64,000 bases of DNA from DATGEP01 sp035310125 (GTDB lineage: Bacteria > Chloroflexota > Ktedonobacteria > Ktedonobacterales > JADMIN01), in assembly GCA_035310125.1 (NCBI GenBank), contig DATGEP010000096.1, positions 1 to 64,000 on the forward strand, given 5' to 3'. The notes beneath the pieces were generated by a model. The model was not told where the DNA came from. It searched no databases and worked only from the letters and a program-made list of their open reading frames with translations. A program made the position numbers and the translations under genes. Of this stretch, positions 60,614 through 64,000 are shown in pieces (the first letter of the stretch is position 1; each line of letters starts with the position of its first letter).

Positions 60614-61425
60614 GCGCGCTCTCCCACTGTGCCGGCGGTGCGGCGGTTGCCGTTTTTGCCGCGATTTGATTTCGCCTCTCGTCCCGCAGCTACACTGCGC
60701 GTCCGCTCCGCTGCTCCACCAGCGCCGGGCGCATCAGGCGGCGCCTCTATCGAGGCGGGGGTATCTCCCGCCGGGCGAGGAGAGTGAGCGGAGTTGCCGT
60801 TTTTGCCGCGATTCGCGATTTGCTCGGAATCCCGGTTGCCGTTTTTGCCGGAATCTGAAATGGCAGCGGGTGCGCTCCGCCGGATAGGCTCGCTTTCGCC
60901 GGCGACGGTCTCTGTGATGCGCACGTGGCGCACTTCGGCTTCATCGGCGATTTCGTCCGGCTCGACTTTGCGGACCTTTTCGGGCGGTATGTGGTCAATG
61001 TAGAGGACGCCGTCGAGGTGATCCATCTCGTGCTGGAGGACGCGCGCCCACCAGCCCTCGGCCTTGAGGCGGATCTGTTTGCCTTTGGGGTCGCGGCCCT
61101 TCACGGTGATGGCGATATGGCGAGGCACATCGTCGCCGACGAGACCGGGGATGCTGAGACAGCCTTCGGTGCCGTATTCCACCTCGTCACTGCGCTTGAG
61201 GATCTCAGGATTGACGAGGGCCACGGCGTTCTCCTCGTATTCGGCGACGAGCACGCGAATAGACTGACCGATCTGTGGCGCGGCAAGGCCAACGCCGGGG
61301 GCTTCGCGCATGGTTTCCCACATATCGTTCACGAGGCGTTCGAGGAAGTTGTCGAACCGGGAGACCTTTTTGGCTTTGGCCCTGAGAACGGGCTGATCCA
61401 TTGTGAGAATCTTACGAAGCGCCAT
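60610..61425 (-). CDS. def: Peptide deformylase with repeat-encoded C-terminal tail
   Basis: A 271-residue metalloenzyme that removes the N-formyl group from new proteins. Motif 1 is GVGLAAPQIG (44-53), motif 2 EGCLSIPG with ligand Cys89, motif 3 QHEMDHLDG with His132, Glu133 and His136. The enzyme is complete by about residue 165. The last 100 residues are low-complexity and contain three SGKNGNR/RGKNGN units encoded by identical 16-nt repeats, plus SPRPAGDTPASIEAPPDAP. It overlaps miaB by 4 bp, so the tail has been added without breaking coupling. Confidence 0.97.
   Translation of the reverse strand: MALRKILTMDQPVLRAKAKKVSRFDNFLERLVNDMWETMREAPGVGLAAPQIGQSIRVLVAEYEENAVALVNPEILKRSDEVEYGTEGCLSIPGLVGDDVPRHIAITVKGRDPKGKQIRLKAEGWWARVLQHEMDHLDGVLYIDHIPPEKVRKVEPDEIADEAEVRHVRITETVAGESEPIRRSAPAAISDSGKNGNRDSEQIANRGKNGNSAHSPRPAGDTPASIEAPPDAPGAGGAAERTRSVAAGREAKSNRGKNGNRRTAGTVGERA
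60645..60858. repeat. Three family-2 repeats inside the def gene
   Basis: GTTGCCGTTTTTGCCG occurs three times, at 60646, 60793 and 60836. Flanks include CGATTYG and GGAATC. The related form GTTGCCGATTCTGCCG lies in the HTH gene around 7830-7866. On the coding strand each copy reads KNGN. Confidence 0.85.
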
Positions 61426-61689
61426 AGCAAAAACCTCAATGCTGTGTTGTGGGCGATGTGTCCTCTACTAAAGAGTAGTACGGGGCAAGTCCTACATAGT
61501 GTGCGCCACCAGCCATTCTTTCGGACCGGGCGCGGATCGGGCATCGTAGCGCGAAAACGCGCACGTACTATAGGCATGCGCCGCACGGTATGTCAAGCGA
61601 GATGTGCGGCGGCGAAAGAGGCACTTGCGGCGCGCCATGCTGCCAGTGAACAATAGCAGCAGAGGTTGTTGGTACGTGGAGGAGGTTGT

Positions 61690-62034
61690 ATGCCGGTCAT
61701 TTTCGTCTCCTATCGTCAGCAGGACAGCGCCGACATCTGCGAGCGCATTACCGAGCATCTGGAGCGCCGATATACGAAGGGGCGTATTTTCCGCGATGTC
61801 TCCACGCTGCTGGCGGGAAGCGACTTCTCGAACGCCATACGCCGGGCACTCGCCGAAAGTCGCGTCGTGTTCGTGCTGATTGGTCCGCGATGGCTGGACA
61901 TCCGCAACGAGCGGGGCGAGCGGCGTCTGGACGATCCCGCGGACTTCGTGCGGCTGGAAGTGGCGACGGCGCTGCGCGAGGGGAAGACAGTACTCCCGGT
62001 GATGGTCAAGGACGCTCGTATGCCAGGCGCTTGA
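61690..62034 (+). CDS. TIR-domain protein, C-terminally truncated
   Basis: A 114-residue TIR domain. IFVSYRQQDSADICERITEH is the first strand/helix, GRIFRDVSTLLAGSDFSNAI the BB-loop region, and VVFVLIGPRWLDIRNE the next strand. Glu90 in DFVRLEVATALREGKTVLPV sits where the NADase glutamate lies in active TIR domains. The protein stops shortly after VMVKDARMP, before the final helix; a single-base shift would extend it with LDALDPPECASLRNL, so it may be frameshifted. No effector domain is fused. An HtrA protease gene follows. TIR proteins act in NAD-depletion defence or signalling, which is not shown here. Confidence 0.7.
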   Translation: MPVIFVSYRQQDSADICERITEHLERRYTKGRIFRDVSTLLAGSDFSNAIRRALAESRVVFVLIGPRWLDIRNERGERRLDDPADFVRLEVATALREGKTVLPVMVKDARMPGA

Positions 62035-62177
62035 TGCGCTGGATCCGCCGGAGTGCGCCTCTCTAAGAAATCTCACATGTAGTTCCAATGGTCTTCCTAT
62101 TCGGCCGACCTACCCTGTAGGCGACGGAACCGAACGGAGCGTCCGTATCGGGCAGCATCCGCCAGGAGGAGAAGACC

Positions 62178-63536
62178 ATGCACACCTCACCTGTGTCATC
62201 CACGCCATCATTCCACGGCGACAATCTCAGCGCACGCGAAATCCAGGGGCCGCTGATGCCTCCCGCGGAGGCGGCGATAGTCACGCAGCAGACGCCGGAG
62301 ATACTTCCTCCCCAAGCACCAGGAGACGGCCAATCATTCGAGTGGCAATCCTACTTCGCAAACATCCCGCCTATGCCGCCGTTTGTTGATGGCACACCGC
62401 CGGCCGGCCGGCCACGGCGACGGCGCTGGTCCGCCGCGCTGGTGGCGCTCGCGCTCTTTGTCGTCCTGGGCGCGGGAGCCGCTACGGGCGCGGCCATTGC
62501 CAACGGCAGGGGTGCCTCCGCGCGGACCGTCGTAATCGGTGCGACTTCCGCGCCTGCCATTACGCTGTCCTCCAGTGTGAACAGCCTGCAACAGAGTGTG
62601 GTGAGCGTCACCAAAGCCGTGCAGCCCTCGGTGGTCGAGATCACCAGTGTCGCGGGGAGCCAGGAGGCGATAGGCTCTGGTGTCATCGTGACGTCGGACG
62701 GCTATATCGTGACGAATGACCATGTCGTGAAGGGCTACACCAGTTTTACTGTCACCCTCTCCAATGGGACGAGCTACGTTGCGCGGGTCGTGGGCCAGGA
62801 CGCGCAGGACGATTTGGCGGTGCTCAAGATCGCGGCAACCAATTTACAGCCCATCGCGTTTGCCGACTCCAGCAAAGCGGTTGCCGGTGAGTTTGCCGTT
62901 GCCGTGGGCACGCCGCTCGGCCTACGCGAGACCACCACATTCGGCATCGTGAGCGCGCTCAATCGTACGGCGAGCGAGGCACCTTCCGGGCCGGCTGGCG
63001 AATTGACCGGGCTGATCCAGACGAGCGCGCAGATCAATCCAGGGAACAGCGGCGGGGCGCTCGTCAACTTGCAAGGGCAGCTGCTGGGCATTCCGACGCT
63101 GGAAGCGACTAATCCCGAGACAGGCGCCGCGGCGGACGGCATCGGCTACGCCATTCCCGCGAATCGTGTCGAATACGTCGTCAGCCAGCTCATTCAGTAT
63201 GGGAAGCTGACCGCCACCAAGCAGGGATATCTGGGCATTCAGGGCGAGGATGTGACGCCGCAGATCGCTGCCGCCGGGAACCTCTCGGTTTCGAGCGGTG
63301 TGCTGGTGACGGGCTTCGGCCAGGACACCGCCGGGCAGAGCCCAGCACAGCAGGCGGGGCTAAAGGTTGGCGATGTCATCACGGCGGTTGACGGCCAGGC
63401 GGTCGCCAGCAACGACGACCTCGCTGGCGCGATTCTGAGCCGGTCGCCGAACACACCGGCGACGGTCACGGTGGTGCGCGGCACAAGCCAGCTCACCCTG
63501 ACGATTACGCTGGGCGAGCGCCCGGCAAACGGATGA
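62178..63536 (+). CDS. HtrA/DegP-like S1C serine protease with PDZ domain
   Basis: A 452-residue protease. A Pro-rich cytoplasmic part and one membrane helix (about 90-113, SAALVALALFVVLGAGAATG) anchor it. The chymotrypsin-fold domain has His182 in VTNDHVVKGY, Asp212 in AQDDLAVLKIAATN and Ser291 in INPGNSGGALVN. The C-terminal PDZ domain (about 345-440) has GYLGIQGEDVTPQI, QQAGLKVGDVITAVDGQAV. It removes or refolds damaged envelope proteins. A Ser/Thr-rich membrane protein follows by 26 bp. Confidence 0.96.
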   Translation: MHTSPVSSTPSFHGDNLSAREIQGPLMPPAEAAIVTQQTPEILPPQAPGDGQSFEWQSYFANIPPMPPFVDGTPPAGRPRRRRWSAALVALALFVVLGAGAATGAAIANGRGASARTVVIGATSAPAITLSSSVNSLQQSVVSVTKAVQPSVVEITSVAGSQEAIGSGVIVTSDGYIVTNDHVVKGYTSFTVTLSNGTSYVARVVGQDAQDDLAVLKIAATNLQPIAFADSSKAVAGEFAVAVGTPLGLRETTTFGIVSALNRTASEAPSGPAGELTGLIQTSAQINPGNSGGALVNLQGQLLGIPTLEATNPETGAAADGIGYAIPANRVEYVVSQLIQYGKLTATKQGYLGIQGEDVTPQIAAAGNLSVSSGVLVTGFGQDTAGQSPAQQAGLKVGDVITAVDGQAVASNDDLAGAILSRSPNTPATVTVVRGTSQLTLTITLGERPANG

Positions 63537-63562
63537 GCAACGATACCTGACTGGAGCGATAC

Positions 63563-63964
63563 ATGAATACTCACTTGCAGATACCGAATCCGCCGCCGGA
63601 AACGTGGCGACAGCCGCCGCCGGAGCGCGCGGCGGTTCCGGGTGGCGCCCAGCGGCGCCCCACGCCAGCGGCGGCGCCAAGGCGCTCGAAAGCCGACGCG
63701 CTACGAATCGTGCAGCGGCTGAAGCGTATGGCCGCTATTGCCGCCATGCTGGGCTTCGGCATGTTTGGTATAGCGGTGGGCAGCCACATCGCGACCAGCA
63801 GCGCGACTGCCGCCGCCCATACCTCGACGACGACGAGCACCACGGCAACGAGCACATCCTCTACGACGTCAAGCGGCGGCTCCGTGACCCAGCAATCCGG
63901 AGGATCGAGCTTCAGCAGCGCTAGCTCGGCTTCTACGCCGGTCACGAGCACCGGTGTCTCGTAA
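63563..63964 (+). CDS. Small membrane protein with Ser/Thr-rich tail
   Basis: A 133-residue protein. Pro/Arg-rich N-terminus (1-55), one helix (about 56-77, RMAAIAAMLGFGMFGIAVGS), then about 55 residues almost entirely Ser, Thr, Ala and Gly (TSTTTSTTATSTSSTTSSGG). The tail probably lies outside the cell as a flexible stalk. It follows the HtrA gene, so it may belong to the same operon. The function is unknown. Confidence 0.65.
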   Translation: MNTHLQIPNPPPETWRQPPPERAAVPGGAQRRPTPAAAPRRSKADALRIVQRLKRMAAIAAMLGFGMFGIAVGSHIATSSATAAAHTSTTTSTTATSTSSTTSSGGSVTQQSGGSSFSSASSASTPVTSTGVS

Positions 63965-63983
63965 GGGAAATGGAGAGATGGGT

Positions 63984-64000
63984 ATGAGTGTTTGGGAAGC
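63984..64000 (+). CDS. Start of a further gene, cut by window edge
   Basis: ATG at 63984 (MSVWEA...) follows GGAGAGATGGGT at 9 bp, continuing the co-oriented run after the Ser/Thr-rich protein. Only five codons are visible, so nothing can be said about the product. Confidence 0.4.

Noticed and set aside
60646..60858. Three identical 16-mers in def as CRISPR-like repeats
   Set aside because: Spacing is irregular (about 130 and 27 bp), the copies are coding, and no cas genes are present.

Overview
The window is dense, high-GC bacterial chromosome with no phage, IS or CRISPR. Protein content and style suggest a Chloroflexota member (Ktedonobacteria-like or a related lineage): a GH57 glycosidase, a YabN-type MazG fusion, an F420/FMN nitroreductase-like protein, a DUF6391 protein, many NarL-type two-component systems, Ala/Pro-rich proteins, and dispersed GTAGGGGCGC-type palindromes. 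This placement is an inference; no rRNA is present.

Layout. 1-2.6 kb: acyl-CoA mutase large subunit (cut by the window edge) behind a thiolase, both on the minus strand, with a good sigma70-type promoter. 2.8-5.4 kb: DUF6391 protein and a GAF histidine kinase/LuxR regulator pair. 5.7-8.0 kb: accessory patch with a DUF433/DUF5615 toxin-antitoxin-like pair, relics of a DUF1016 nuclease and a restriction-enzyme-like gene, and an HTH protein whose tail is built from repeats. 8.2-13.9 kb: tRNA-Pro(CGG), HNH nuclease, GH57, and an operon of a low-complexity protein, rsmD and an HTH protein. 13.9-15.7 kb: a MerR regulator with a textbook 19-bp-spacer promoter, an overlapping 30-residue Cys-rich metallothionein-like peptide, and a convergent CDF metal exporter. 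15.9-24.3 kb: LysM/M23 hydrolase, a TetR-controlled ABC-2 exporter cluster with twin operators, a 935-residue sensor kinase and a methyltransferase. 24.4-36.1 kb: two MFS carriers, truB, murI plus a ROK kinase, a foldase lipoprotein, mazG, ung and an amidase. 36.2-42.5 kb: a 1005-residue TPR protein, yajQ, a Pro-rich membrane protein, thpR and a CoxG-like protein. 42.9-48.2 kb: ABC ATPase, FtsX-type permease, kinase and regulator in one cassette. 48.2-57.7 kb: macro-domain and glycolipid-binding proteins, a pentapeptide-repeat channel protein beside a channel relic, Rieske, hydrolase-like and DUF4870 membrane proteins, threonine dehydratase, Nudix, lipoprotein, PAP2 phosphatase and PucR regulator. 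57.8-64 kb: a 35-residue basic protein, a TPR protein, miaB and def (overlapping), a truncated TIR protein, an HtrA protease and a Ser/Thr-rich membrane protein.

Two observations stand out. First, the MerR/mini-metallothionein/CDF locus looks like a compact metal sensing, buffering and efflux module with a gene too short for usual annotation. Second, at least three families of short palindromic repeats recur across the window and are repeatedly inserted in frame inside conserved enzymes (MurI, MiaB, peptide deformylase, a methyltransferase) and an HTH protein. They add low-complexity segments at tolerated positions, reminiscent of Rickettsia palindromic elements.
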